Positions 38,136 through 47,517 of a stretch of 64,000 nucleotides of DNA are shown piece after piece (the first letter of the stretch is position 1; every line of letters begins with the position of its first letter). The DNA comes from Sphingobacteriales bacterium (GTDB taxonomy: Bacteria > Bacteroidota > Bacteroidia > Chitinophagales > UBA2359): NCBI GenBank assembly GCA_016700115.1, contig CP064999.1, positions 2,170,001 to 2,234,000 of the forward strand. Direction: 5' to 3'. Both the position numbers and the translations under genes were made by a program. The notes under the pieces were generated by a model. That model was given only the letters and a program-made list of their open reading frames with translations, was not told the origin of the DNA and made no database searches.

Positions 38136-38915
38136 TTAATCCAACTGTTTTACTAATTCAATATCTCCCAGATAATTCATTTGCCGCATCGCCCATTCCT
38201 TTCGCTCCAACATGCTCCTGTTGGGTTTTGCAAGGTTGTTTCTTGACGGTGCGGGCAATACCGAAGCAATCAGAGCAGCCTGCTCTTTCGTAAGCGCCGA
38301 AGCCTTTTTGCCAAAAAACTTGTTCGCCGCCCCTTCAACTCCAAAGCAAAGGTTCCCCGTTTCGGCAATATTCAGATAGACTTCCATGATGCGTTTTTTG
38401 CTCCATAACAACTCTATCAGCACCGTGAAATAGGCTTCCAGCCCTTTGCGCAACCAACTGCGCCGCTCCCACAAAAAAACATTTTTCGCAACCTGCTGAC
38501 TGATCGTGCTTGCCCCTTTGATTTTTTTTCTTTTAATTTTAGCTTGTCGCTGATTATGTTCCATCGCCTTTCCGATGGCCTCAAAATCAAAACCATGATG
38601 TTCCAGAAAATTCTGATCTTCGGTAGCTATCACCGCCAAAACCATATAGGGTGAAATGTTTTCGTATTTTACCCATTTTCGCGTCAGGGTATTGTCCTTC
38701 CCTGCTCTGCCAACCGAAATCTTTCGCGATATCATCGTTGCTGTTACCGGCGGGTTCATCCATTTATATAACAAAGCCCATACAAATGAAAGAATCATAA
38801 AGCCGGCAATAAGCTTTAAAACCCATCTCATTATTTTATAACCCGTTTCTCTTATACTCAATTCCATATAAACTTTTTGTACCCGTATGAAACACAAATT
38901 TGCAAATAATTTCAT
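38136..38915 (-). CDS. mtgA: Monofunctional peptidoglycan glycosyltransferase
   Basis: Up to 259 residues. One transmembrane helix (about 33-50, LKLIAGFMILSFVWALLYKW) anchors a GT51 domain in the periplasm. Motifs: AVIATEDQNFLEHHGFD (catalytic Glu99), KGASTISQQVAKNVFLW, RKGLEAYFTVLIELLWSKKRI, EVYLNIAETGN and FGVEGAANKFFGKKAS. It polymerises lipid II into glycan strands without a transpeptidase domain. The longest start is ATG 38915; ATG 38867 or ATG 38831 (MRWVLKL) are also plausible and give a more usual length of ~230-245. It faces the ABC gene and its upstream side is the minisatellite region. Confidence 0.93.
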   Translation of the reverse strand: MKLFANLCFIRVQKVYMELSIRETGYKIMRWVLKLIAGFMILSFVWALLYKWMNPPVTATMISRKISVGRAGKDNTLTRKWVKYENISPYMVLAVIATEDQNFLEHHGFDFEAIGKAMEHNQRQAKIKRKKIKGASTISQQVAKNVFLWERRSWLRKGLEAYFTVLIELLWSKKRIMEVYLNIAETGNLCFGVEGAANKFFGKKASALTKEQAALIASVLPAPSRNNLAKPNRSMLERKEWAMRQMNYLGDIELVKQLD

Positions 38916-39034
38916 TCTAACAGGCTATTTCCGGGACAAGTCCTTGTAGTATTCCCCTGACCATGAGGTTTGAAAATTGAAAACTGTCATTTTGGCATAA
39001 AATAACCCCCGCCTATAGCTTATTTTTTTGTCAA

Positions 39035-39559
39035 AACGACGTAGTTAAAGATTTCGACGACTTAGCAAGTCTTTTCGACGACTTAGCAAGTCTTTTCGAC
39101 GACTTAGCAAGTCTTTTCGACGACTTAGCAAGTCTTTTCGACGACTTAGCAAGTCTTTTCGACGACTTAGCAAGTCTTTTCGACGACTTAGCAAGTCTTT
39201 TCGACGACTTAGCAAATGATTTCGACGACATAGCAAATGATTTCGACGACATAGCAAATGATTTCGACGACATAGTAAATGATTTCGACGACATAGTAAA
39301 TGATTTCGACGACATAGTAAATGATTTCGACGACATAGTAAATGATTTCGACGACATAGTAAATGATTTCGACGACATAGCAAATGATTTCGACGACATA
39401 GCAAATGATTTCGACGACATAGCAAATGATTTCGACGACATAGCAAATGATTTCGACGACATAGCAAATGATTTCGACGACTTAGCAAGTAATTTCGACG
39501 ACTTAGCAAGTAATTTCGACGACTTAGCAAGTCATTTCGACGACTTAGTAAATGTTTTG
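39035..39559. repeat. 21-bp tandem array, 24-25 units in blocks of two sub-families
   Basis: Units of exactly 21 bp with the invariant core TTTCGACGAC and TAG. One degenerate unit at 39035 is followed by 24 regular ones from 39056. They fall in blocks: seven of type A (GACTTAGCAAGTCTTTTC), one hybrid, then about a dozen of type B (GACATAGCAAATGATTTC or the GTAAATG variant, five of which are contiguous), then three of an intermediate type with AAGTAATTTC or AAGTCATTTC. The block pattern indicates local expansion by slippage or recombination. All three of the readable frames stay open; the plus frame reads DDLASLF, DDIANDF and so on up to a basic NNKNKKRGRKKIS end and TAA (39599), but it has no start codon. 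The array is upstream of mtgA. Confidence 0.9.
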
Positions 39560-39569
39560 AACAATAAAA

Positions 39570-40310
39570 ACAAAAAAAGAGGCAGAAAAAAAATTAGCTA
39601 AAATCAAGAAGCAACCACAAAAAAAATCAGCGAAAATCTGCGGAAGAAAAAAACAAGCACAAGAAAAATCAGCGAAAATCTGCGGTTAACTCTTCATTAT
39701 CTGCGGGAAAAAAAAGCAAACTCACAAAAGCTCTGCGAAAATCTGCGGGAAATAACAGCAAGCGCAAAAAAGCTCTGCGAAAATCTGCGGTTAACTCTTC
39801 ATTATCAGCGGCAAAAAAAAGCAAATTCCCAAAAGCTCTGCGAAAATCTGCGGGAAATAATAGCAAGCGCAACAAAAATCAGCGAAAATCTGCGGTTAAC
39901 TCTTCATTATCAGCGGCAAAAAAAAGCAAATTCCCAAAAGCTCTGCGAAAATCAGCGGGAAATAACAGCAAGCGCAAGAAAAATCAGAGAAAATCTGCGG
40001 CAGAAAAAAGCAAGCGCAAGAAAAATCAGCGAAAATCTGCGGGAAATAACAGCAAGCGCAAAAAAAATCAGCGAAAATCTGCGGAAGAAAAAAACAAGCA
40101 CAAGAAAAATCAGCGAAAATCTGCGGGAAATAACAGCAAGCGCAAAAAAAATCAGCGAAAATCTGCGGAAGAAAAAAGCAAGCACAAGAAAAATCAGCAA
40201 AAATCTGCGGGAAATAACAGCAAGCGCAAGAAAAATCAGCGAAAATCAGTGGAAGAAAAAAGCAAGCGTAAAAAAATCAGAGAAAATCAGTGGTAAAAAA
40301 AAGCAAAATA
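39570..40310. repeat. A-rich compound repeat: 42-bp and 105-bp periods
   Basis: A purine-rich stretch made from AAAAATCAGCGAAAATCTGC variants. Two higher-order patterns are visible. From about 39966 the sequence repeats every 42 bp (CAAGCGCAAGAAAAATCAGC, GAAAATCTGC, GGGAAATAACAG and variants). From about 39680 to 39900 a longer unit containing TTAACTCTTCATTATC recurs at 39686, 39791 and 39896, exactly 105 bp apart. Both periods are multiples of 21. A frame open from 39598 to about 40298 on the plus strand encodes a very basic, Lys/Arg/Ser/Asn-rich series (SKRKKNQRKSAGNN), but it has no usable start. Short AATCAGCGAAAATCTGCGG-type words also turn up in the intergenic DNA of other Bacteroidota, so this is more likely non-coding. 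Confidence 0.8.
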
Positions 40311-40330
40311 ACAGAAGAAAAGAGCGCTTG

Positions 40331-42601
40331 TTATTCAATCATTATTTTCAATGTAGCCCTATCATTTGGGGTTGTAAGCCCGATAAGGTAAAGGCCGGAA
40401 GGTAAACCGGCCGGCATTTGAACTTCAATGCTTTGCCGGTTTGGCAGGATATGGCAGGCTACGCCTTTGATTTCCAAGCCCTGAAGGTTAAAAAACCGGA
40501 TGTTTAGATTTTGAGAAAAACCGGCATTGGGCAAGAGCAGGTTAAAAGCTCCGTTTTTAGCAGGGGAGGGGAATATGGAAAACGCTTGTTTGGGCGAAAA
40601 AGATGGAGGCACGGATATGGTGGTAGTATCAACAGGGTTGCCTGTTTGAGAAAATAAACCCAAACCTCCTCGTGCATTTCCCACTAACATATCAAATCCG
40701 GCATTGTTTTGCAGGTCGGTCAGAGCAATGCCTCCTCTTCCCCCTTCCCGGATAGCCGATAAATTGTCGCTGAGATGGGTAAAAACGGGTTCCGTCAGAC
40801 CGGAATATACATGAATATGACCGCTTTCGGAATTGACAAACAAGTAGGGCAGCCCGCTGCTGTCTGCAACTGCGATGGAAGGAGCGCTATATCCGAAAGG
40901 CGTTCCTGACTGACGCACATCAACCTGACCCCAGAAATCTGAAACAAGGGTAAACGACAATGCACCTGTTTCGGCAGTTGTATTGCGGAAGTAATTGAGT
41001 TTTCCTGCCCGCTCACCGCAAATCAGGTCTAATGCCCCGTCGTTGTCAACGTCAAACAAATAGGGGGTAACCGCATCTGCTTCCGGCACTTCCAAAAAAT
41101 CGGGATGGGTTAAGGTGAGTTGGGCAAGTTCACCCGTCAAAGCGGTATTTTCAAAATAGTGCAACATCCCTGTCTCATCGGCAACTAACAAATCTAAGTC
41201 GAAATCGCCGTCCAAATCCCCCAAAGCAGGAAACAACCCTCTGAAATTGTATTGAAGAAGATTGCCAAAGTCGTTGCTGATAAGTTCAAACCGGGGGTTC
41301 ACTTGTGTTCCGGTGTTGAGCAGCAAGGTTAGGGAAGCATAGTAAGTAGCGTCTTCTAAATCGTAATTGCCAAGGTTGCCAACCACAATATCGGCCAGCC
41401 CGTCCTGATTGACATCTGCCCAAACCGGATAGCTTCGCAGTCCGGCATCAATCATATTATCGAATAAAAAACTTTCGGTTTGTCGGGTAAAAACGGGGAA
41501 TTCCTCGGTGCCTGTATTTTTATAGAGCCATACATGGTTTTCGCTGATGCCATTGTTGCGCTCGTTAATGGCAGCAATCAGGTCTTTTTTCCCGTCATTG
41601 TCCACATCGAGGTAAAATGATGCAGGGAAAATGGGTAGATTTACCGGTATATCGTCAACCGGAAAACTGTTGTCAACGGCAATCATTTCCGCTTCTTCGG
41701 GGGTGCCGCCGTTGGTCAGCTTCACCAGATTTCCGTGAGAAACATCGCCCAAAATCAGTTCTTTAACCCCATCATTGTTGAAGTCTAATGCCAGAATGGT
41801 CGAGCCGCTGTGCAGTTGCTGTTTCGCAATTTCAGTGGGGAAAGGTGCTAACCAGTCGCCGCAATCGTCCATCAGATTGACGCTGTTGTCATTGGCAGAT
41901 TCCGAAAACTTCCCCCAACAGGCAGTTACCCTTTCAAACCAAAGGGTGTCGTCTGCGGTGCCGGTCAGTTCCTGCGACTGGTTTTCGTAATACTCAATAT
42001 ATCGCCCGATAAAATCAAAAGTCAGCACATCAATATCACCATCGTTGTTGACATCAATAAATGCAGGAAGTTCTGAGCCGTTAGATAATATATTGAGAGA
42101 ACCGGAAAAACTGTCAAACCGCAACTGCTCGCTTGTCAGTTCAAAAGTCAGGTTATTGTCCGGTAAACGGGTAGTCTTAAAAACACGAATGCCTGCCAGT
42201 CCATAAGTAAAAATATCGGGCAGACCGTCCTGGGTATAATCAAGCAACAAAGCCCAATCGTGAAGGTCAGGAAAAGCGGCAACATATTCCGGTGCAAAAG
42301 TATAATCTATTGAGTTGGGGGTGCCGTTGTTGATAAAGGTCAATATCTGATTGTTGATTTTGTCGAAAACAAAAAGGTCTTCCACCTCATCTCCGTTCAA
42401 ATCAATGGATGAAAACTGTGGATTGTGAAATCCGCCTGCCCAGGGGTAGTCCATTTCAGTATCGGCATGGATTACCTGTACCGAAGTATTGCGGTGAAAT
42501 TCGGGCATTTGTGCTAAAATCGAGCATGGAACCAACAACAAAACCGGCAATCTGCCTGATATTCGGTAAATAGAGGTAATAAATTTGCAAAAGGCATTCA
42601 T
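40331..42601 (-). CDS. T9SS-secreted FG-GAP/VCBS repeat protein
   Basis: A 756-residue exported protein. After an N-terminal signal (about 15-32, SGRLPVLLLVPCSILAQ) come at least seven FG-GAP/VCBS-type calcium-binding beta-propeller blades, each with DxNxDGxxD motifs: SIDLNGDEVEDLFVFD, DYTQDGLPDIFTYG, VNNDGDIDVLTFD, DFNNDGVKELILG, VDNDGKKDLIAA, VNQDGLADIVVG and DNDGALDLICGE. The C-terminal ~85 residues are a T9SS sorting domain (SIFPSPAKNGAFNLLLPN, FNLQGLEIKGVAC, LPSGLYLIGLTTP). Likely a surface adhesin or cell-matrix propeller of unknown ligand. It lies downstream of the metallophosphatase on the same strand with a 126-base gap. Confidence 0.88.
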   Translation of the reverse strand: MNAFCKFITSIYRISGRLPVLLLVPCSILAQMPEFHRNTSVQVIHADTEMDYPWAGGFHNPQFSSIDLNGDEVEDLFVFDKINNQILTFINNGTPNSIDYTFAPEYVAAFPDLHDWALLLDYTQDGLPDIFTYGLAGIRVFKTTRLPDNNLTFELTSEQLRFDSFSGSLNILSNGSELPAFIDVNNDGDIDVLTFDFIGRYIEYYENQSQELTGTADDTLWFERVTACWGKFSESANDNSVNLMDDCGDWLAPFPTEIAKQQLHSGSTILALDFNNDGVKELILGDVSHGNLVKLTNGGTPEEAEMIAVDNSFPVDDIPVNLPIFPASFYLDVDNDGKKDLIAAINERNNGISENHVWLYKNTGTEEFPVFTRQTESFLFDNMIDAGLRSYPVWADVNQDGLADIVVGNLGNYDLEDATYYASLTLLLNTGTQVNPRFELISNDFGNLLQYNFRGLFPALGDLDGDFDLDLLVADETGMLHYFENTALTGELAQLTLTHPDFLEVPEADAVTPYLFDVDNDGALDLICGERAGKLNYFRNTTAETGALSFTLVSDFWGQVDVRQSGTPFGYSAPSIAVADSSGLPYLFVNSESGHIHVYSGLTEPVFTHLSDNLSAIREGGRGGIALTDLQNNAGFDMLVGNARGGLGLFSQTGNPVDTTTISVPPSFSPKQAFSIFPSPAKNGAFNLLLPNAGFSQNLNIRFFNLQGLEIKGVACHILPNRQSIEVQMPAGLPSGLYLIGLTTPNDRATLKIMIE

Positions 42602-42726
42602 AAACTGGATTCTTCTTCAATTACGAGGGAGCTACAAAAGTGGTTTAAGGCACTGTTAAACTTAGGAAGTTCAATAATTCAGGCAGATGGCACTTAGGTC
42701 TGCCATGTTAACTAAGCAGGATAGAG
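42602..42726. terminator. Possible hairpin downstream of the metallophosphatase gene
   Basis: GGCAGA and TCTGCC at about 42684..42706 form a 6-bp stem with a 10-12-base loop, located 20-40 bases beyond the stop of the minus-strand metallophosphatase gene. No strong U-run follows in that orientation, so it may be an attenuating hairpin rather than an intrinsic terminator. Confidence 0.3.
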
Positions 42727-45700
42727 TTAGCGCAGAACGACAATTTTAAACTGTTCAATTCCGGAAGTAAAATCATCGCTAAGGTGGAGGTAATATAAAC
42801 CGGCCGGAAGGTCAGACGTTTCTAAAGGCACTCTGCCGGTGGCAGGCAGTTGGCGATAGTTTCTGACCGGCTGCCCATAAGTATTATATAAAGTAAGGTT
42901 TGCGGTTGACTGATGAAGAAAAGTGGCATACTCAATAATGGCAGTTTCCAAAACCGGATTGGGAAAGATAGTCAGGTAGGCATCGGGTTCGGTGGTTTTA
43001 CTTCCCCGCGTCTGAACATTAGGCACCCAATAATAGCCCGTAACTGATTGTCCTGCATTGTCTGTAACTGTAACAATATACCAGCCTTTGGCTAATGCAG
43101 AAATATTTTGGGTAGTTGCACCATTGCTCCATAGATAGGTATAAGGAGGTGTTCCCCCTGTAACCGTAATATTGATACTGCCTGTAGTGGCAGTTTCCGT
43201 AGCAGTAGGTGTTACTGAAAACAGCGAAATAACCGGTTGATTTGCGGTTGTTGGGGGCAGGTAAGTCAGTTGATTGCTGCAACCCACGGCATCGGTGATG
43301 GTAACATTAATTGCCGTATTGGCAGAAGCCAGCAATTGCAGGTTGCCGTTGGGCAAAAGTTGTGAAGACACATAACCGGAGTTGTTCCATTGGTAAGTAT
43401 AAGGCGCAGTGCCGCCGGTGGTATGTATCTGGTACAGATTAAAAAAAGATCCCGAAGTAATCAGCGGTTGCAGAGTCGTATGAATAATAGGTTCAACGGT
43501 AATAACATCTGACGCAGTACAACCATTAGCATCAACAACTTCTACCGAATAGGTCCCGGGTTGAGTAACCAATATTGATTGTTCAATCGAGCCCGTGCTC
43601 CAGAAATAGTCAATAAAATAAGGACCGGCATCCAACATCATATATCCGTTGTTAAAACAGGCTTCAATCATTGGGTTGCCGAGGTTTAAAGGAAGCGGAG
43701 GTAAAAAATCAAGACTCACCTGATCAACTGCCACAGCAAGCTGGCTTTGAGGATAAGTTACCTGAACGGTATATATACCAGATGCAGTAGCTTGTAGGGA
43801 TGGCGTGTTCCATGCAGGATTATAGTTCCACAAATAAGAGGCATAGCCTGTGCCTGCCTGTAGCGTATAAACATAATCATGGCAAAACGTATAATCAGGT
43901 CCTAAATTAGGGGGAGTATAATTTTCGTTGTTAAAATCAAATTCTATGTTCAACAGAGTAGTTCCTCCGGCATCAAAAGACATCGCATCGCGCCCGCCAA
44001 AGGTAGTTCCGGAAACAATAAATACAAGGGCATTATTCTCCGACCATCCCGGGCGGTTGACGATTTGTTGAACCATACTATTAAGATTGGTTGTAGTTTG
44101 AAAACTGCCAACTGTCAACCACGTTGGCGGTGTCCAGGAAACAGGATGCTCGGTAACGCTCCTTGAAGAAATGTTGTTGGAGGCAGTCGTAAAGGGCAGA
44201 GCATTATCGGCATTTTGGGCATTGATGGTCAAAGCTCCAAAAGCGATACTCAGCTCTTGAATCATAAAACTTAAAGTAGCATTGGTGATCCTTGCTCCGC
44301 GAGGAATGGCGAGATTGGTGAAACGAAGCCCGATATAACCGCTTTCTCCTAAATCGAGATCTGAATCGTAAAGGTCCATCGTGCTGCCATTTTGTTCAGC
44401 ATCATCTTCTGCTGTTTTTATTCTGGTCGAAACAGTCTTGGAATATGTATAAACTTTAAACGGCGGCATGTCAGAACAGATATTATCATTGTTGACCGCC
44501 TCAATACTGACAGTATGAGTCCCGACTTGGGCAGGAGACCATGAATAGGTAAAGGGAGGCGAATAGTCGGTATGTAATAACTGCCCGTTTCCGTAAAAAG
44601 CAACGTGTTGGATGCCATTTCCGTTGGGGTCGGTGGCATTGACATTAAAAAAAATGGTGCCGGAATTGGTATAGCAAACCTCTGGTTGAGGGCTGATGAT
44701 TTGAAGCTGAGGGCGTTGGTTTTCATATTTATCTACCACTAACACCTGTTCTCCATCGGGCATGGTCCAAAGCTGAAGATTAGCAGGAGGGGTGAAAGGC
44801 TGCGCATCGCTCACACTGCCCACAGTTGTAGCATTGTCCACCATTACAGTTCTCACCTCGATACGGTTTGGATAGACATGCAGCCACTTAAATTCATTAA
44901 AACTACCGTGTGCCCGTGTCCAGTTGCGTATATAATTGTTGCTTCGCAAGGGAGCGCCCCAACAACCTTCCCCAATATATACAGTTCCACGACAATCGTC
45001 TCTGATAAACCCCTCTTCATGCCCGTCTGTATAGGTGGGGCGAATTGGGTAGGTGTTTTTCACAACATGCGCATCACACTCAACCACTAACTGAACACCA
45101 TGTTGGTAAAAAGGAACCGACCATGCTTCATATTGCGCTTCAATATTTGATTTGGAAGTGGTATGCGGGCGTGTACTGCGGTGATACTGCGCTATTTTCC
45201 ATTGTAAATCAGGATGAGTTTCAAGGTCATTGACCAACCACAATCCCTGAGTGCCGCTCACGACAATTTCGGTATTGAGAGTATATAACCTCAATAGGTT
45301 TCCGCCAAATGTCAGGGCAAAATACATATCAGAGCTCGGAGTGTCGAACATTGAGTGAAGGATGCCATTGTCTAACTCGTGATTGCCCCTTGCTACCACA
45401 ACCGGATACATCCTTCCGTCAGGGCTGATGGTCAGTTGCCAGTCATCCATCCATCCCTGCCATTCTCCCGAAGTGCCTAATTCCACCATATCCCCGCCAA
45501 AAGCAACGAAATGGGGGCGAATTTTGCTGACTAACAGATTGGCATTTTGACGAGGCACCTGATTGTTCCGGCTGTCTCCGCCGGCAATGACAGAGAGTGG
45601 CATGGTAGGGTCAGCCGGCAGAGTACGAAACCAATAACGGTTACTAACGCCATCGCTGTCTTTAATGACAAAATAATAGTTGGTATTTGGCAGCAAATTG

Positions 45701-45972
45701 GCGAGCCGGGCAAAGCGGTGATTCATGCCCAAATAACTGTCAACGCTTCTGTCGGGAGCATGTTGATTGGGATATAACGACCAGTTGGTGCCTAAGTCTG
45801 AAGTTCCGTAACAAACCACCGGACTGTTTCCGGAAGGTTGACACCAGCCTACCGTCATCGTGGTTGCTGTATTGTCTGTACTCCAGACCAAACGATATTT
45901 GTCGGTAGCTGCATTGGCAATGATGCTGCAAATTAATAACTGGCAAACGACAAAAGATTTCAGGACTTTCAT
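42727..45972 (-). CDS. T9SS-secreted purple-acid-phosphatase-like metallophosphoesterase with Ig and SprB repeats
   Basis: A 1081-residue exported multidomain protein. After the signal peptide (MKVLKSFVVCQLLICSIIANA) are a purple-acid-phosphatase Fn3-like domain (about 27-120) and a calcineurin-like metallophosphoesterase domain (about 125-335): AGGDSRNN, VAFGGDMVEL, ARGNHELDNG and WKIAQYHRS. The last two metal His residues usually seen as GHxH are replaced here by VECDAHVVKNT, which is unusual. Then come an Ig-like segment (about 430-515), a beta-sandwich domain (about 520-680, with RITNATLSFMIQELSIA), Ig/PKD-like repeats, a SprB-type repeat (TVTGGTPPYTYLWSNG) and a T9SS sorting domain (TIFPNPVLETAIIEYA, LPAGLYYLHLSDD). 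A surface phosphatase or phosphodiesterase is the best guess. Confidence 0.87.
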   Translation of the reverse strand: MKVLKSFVVCQLLICSIIANAATDKYRLVWSTDNTATTMTVGWCQPSGNSPVVCYGTSDLGTNWSLYPNQHAPDRSVDSYLGMNHRFARLANLLPNTNYYFVIKDSDGVSNRYWFRTLPADPTMPLSVIAGGDSRNNQVPRQNANLLVSKIRPHFVAFGGDMVELGTSGEWQGWMDDWQLTISPDGRMYPVVVARGNHELDNGILHSMFDTPSSDMYFALTFGGNLLRLYTLNTEIVVSGTQGLWLVNDLETHPDLQWKIAQYHRSTRPHTTSKSNIEAQYEAWSVPFYQHGVQLVVECDAHVVKNTYPIRPTYTDGHEEGFIRDDCRGTVYIGEGCWGAPLRSNNYIRNWTRAHGSFNEFKWLHVYPNRIEVRTVMVDNATTVGSVSDAQPFTPPANLQLWTMPDGEQVLVVDKYENQRPQLQIISPQPEVCYTNSGTIFFNVNATDPNGNGIQHVAFYGNGQLLHTDYSPPFTYSWSPAQVGTHTVSIEAVNNDNICSDMPPFKVYTYSKTVSTRIKTAEDDAEQNGSTMDLYDSDLDLGESGYIGLRFTNLAIPRGARITNATLSFMIQELSIAFGALTINAQNADNALPFTTASNNISSRSVTEHPVSWTPPTWLTVGSFQTTTNLNSMVQQIVNRPGWSENNALVFIVSGTTFGGRDAMSFDAGGTTLLNIEFDFNNENYTPPNLGPDYTFCHDYVYTLQAGTGYASYLWNYNPAWNTPSLQATASGIYTVQVTYPQSQLAVAVDQVSLDFLPPLPLNLGNPMIEACFNNGYMMLDAGPYFIDYFWSTGSIEQSILVTQPGTYSVEVVDANGCTASDVITVEPIIHTTLQPLITSGSFFNLYQIHTTGGTAPYTYQWNNSGYVSSQLLPNGNLQLLASANTAINVTITDAVGCSNQLTYLPPTTANQPVISLFSVTPTATETATTGSINITVTGGTPPYTYLWSNGATTQNISALAKGWYIVTVTDNAGQSVTGYYWVPNVQTRGSKTTEPDAYLTIFPNPVLETAIIEYATFLHQSTANLTLYNTYGQPVRNYRQLPATGRVPLETSDLPAGLYYLHLSDDFTSGIEQFKIVVLR

Positions 45973-46043
45973 ACAGAGTCAAAATTGATTTGAATGAACA
46001 AATATACTATTCCCTGCTGAAAATCAATACAAAGTGCAACAGA

Positions 46044-47387
46044 TTAGTTCTCTTCCTGTATCACCTCATCTTTGGTGAAGTCTATCCCTGCCATTCGTTT
46101 CAGGTCTGCCCCTCTCAGAGGGTTGGCATACATATCTGCATGGGTTCGGCGGCTTTGCACAATATCGAGTGCTAAAAACATGGCTTTTCGGAACGAATCT
46201 TCCGAAGCAATGTTTTTACCGGCAATATCATAAGCAGTTCCGTGATCGGGAGAGGTTCGGACTATGGGAAGCCCTGCCGTAAAATTGACTCCATGACCAA
46301 AGCTCAGCGTTTTAAAGGGAATCAATCCTTGATCGTGATACATGGCGAGAATGGCATCAAACTGACGGTAAATTTGTGAGCCAAAGAAGCCGTCTGCGGC
46401 AAACGGGCCAAAAACAAGCATGTTGTTTTGTTTGGCGTTATTGATAACCGGCATAATGTCTTTTTCTTCTTCGTTGCCAATTAGTCCGCCATCGCCCGCA
46501 TGGGGATTTAGTCCCAAAATTGCAATTTTAGGCCGTTGTATTCCAAAATCCTCTATCAACGAAGTATGCATAATTTGCAACTTTTTCCAGATAAGTCCGG
46601 GGCTAATGTTTCGGGCAATATCCTTTACGGGCAAATGATTGGTAACTAAACCTACTTTTATTTCTTCACTCACCAAAAACATCAGGCTTTCCTGAACATC
46701 AAATTTTTGGGTGATAAATTCGGTATGCCCAATAAACTTATTGTTGGCAGTACTCAATATATGCTTATTGACAGGCGCTGTAACAATGGCTTCCAAATGC
46801 CCGGCCTGTAAATCTTTTACCGCCATTTCGAGTGCTTTAAAGGCATAGATACCTACATCAGGATTGGGGCGGCCAATAGTAATCGGAATTTCCTCGAACC
46901 AACAATTGATGACATTGCAGACATGAGGCTTGATACGGTCTGCTGCACCGGCTATATTATAGGTAAAATCATCAATTTTCAAAACTTTTCGGTGATAGGA
47001 TAGCACTCTGGAAGAGCCGTAGATGATTGGTGTACAATAATCAAGAATACGGTTATCGCTCAGCGTTTTTAGTATCACCTCAACGCCAATGCCATTGATA
47101 TCTCCGATGGTTATGCCGATTTTAATTTTGTCACTTTTTTCTTCGCCGGCATCGTCATTAGTTGATTTGTCATCTTCTTGTTTGCCGGCATGAATGGCCT
47201 GTTCCAGCGTGGCGGAAGTAATATTATAATCGGGTAAAAAACTGTTTTCGTTTTCCTTATCGGCAGGTTGTTCTTTTTCCCGTCCGTCTTTATTCCGGTT
47301 TTCTTGTTTAGGATTATCGGATTTATCTTTGGTCTTGATTATTTTTGGAACCTGCTTATGTTGTTTTTTATTTTCTTCGTCTTGCAT
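46044..47387 (-). CDS. pdxA: 4-hydroxythreonine-4-phosphate dehydrogenase with a long charged N-terminal extension
   Basis: A 447-residue enzyme of pyridoxal-5'-phosphate biosynthesis; PdxA oxidises 4-phosphohydroxythreonine with NAD and a divalent metal. The PdxA domain begins at about residue 90 (KIKIGITIGDINGIGVEVIL) and contains APVNKHI, GHTEFI, LGLNPHAGDGGLIG and the metal-binding MYHDQGLIPFK. The first ~88 residues are a Lys/Glu/Asp/Asn-rich, probably disordered tail (MQDEENKKQHKQVPKIIK...). No ATG, GTG or TTG lies between it and the domain, so the extension appears genuine. It is 130 bases downstream of pepA on the same strand. PdxA is often near rsmA (ksgA), as here with pepA between. 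Confidence 0.92.
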   Translation of the reverse strand: MQDEENKKQHKQVPKIIKTKDKSDNPKQENRNKDGREKEQPADKENENSFLPDYNITSATLEQAIHAGKQEDDKSTNDDAGEEKSDKIKIGITIGDINGIGVEVILKTLSDNRILDYCTPIIYGSSRVLSYHRKVLKIDDFTYNIAGAADRIKPHVCNVINCWFEEIPITIGRPNPDVGIYAFKALEMAVKDLQAGHLEAIVTAPVNKHILSTANNKFIGHTEFITQKFDVQESLMFLVSEEIKVGLVTNHLPVKDIARNISPGLIWKKLQIMHTSLIEDFGIQRPKIAILGLNPHAGDGGLIGNEEEKDIMPVINNAKQNNMLVFGPFAADGFFGSQIYRQFDAILAMYHDQGLIPFKTLSFGHGVNFTAGLPIVRTSPDHGTAYDIAGKNIASEDSFRKAMFLALDIVQSRRTHADMYANPLRGADLKRMAGIDFTKDEVIQEEN

Positions 47388-47517
47388 GATTAGGATGTAA
47401 GTTTGTGATTGGGAGAGGCTTATTTGGGGTTATTTGTCGAAGATTGCCTCCGCAGTTACTTGTTAAAATTGAATAAGATAGGGTAACAATGTCCTGAGAA
47501 TTTGTTTCCGTTTTTGT

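Larger units (their letters stand above)
38916..40330. other. Gene-free 1.4-kb minisatellite region
   Basis: Between mtgA and the T9SS FG-GAP gene (both minus). Apart from the two repeat arrays it holds a short unique stretch (38916..39034) upstream of mtgA where its promoter should be. No conventional gene is present. Confidence 0.6.

Noticed and set aside
38981..40298. A single gene joined by a -1 frameshift at the A-run near 39585
   Set aside because: The acidic and basic frames are offset by -1 but the basic frame carries TAG (39595..39597) right after the A-run, and neither has a start codon.
39035..40310. CRISPR-like array
   Set aside because: Repeats are contiguous with no unique spacers, so this is a minisatellite and not CRISPR.
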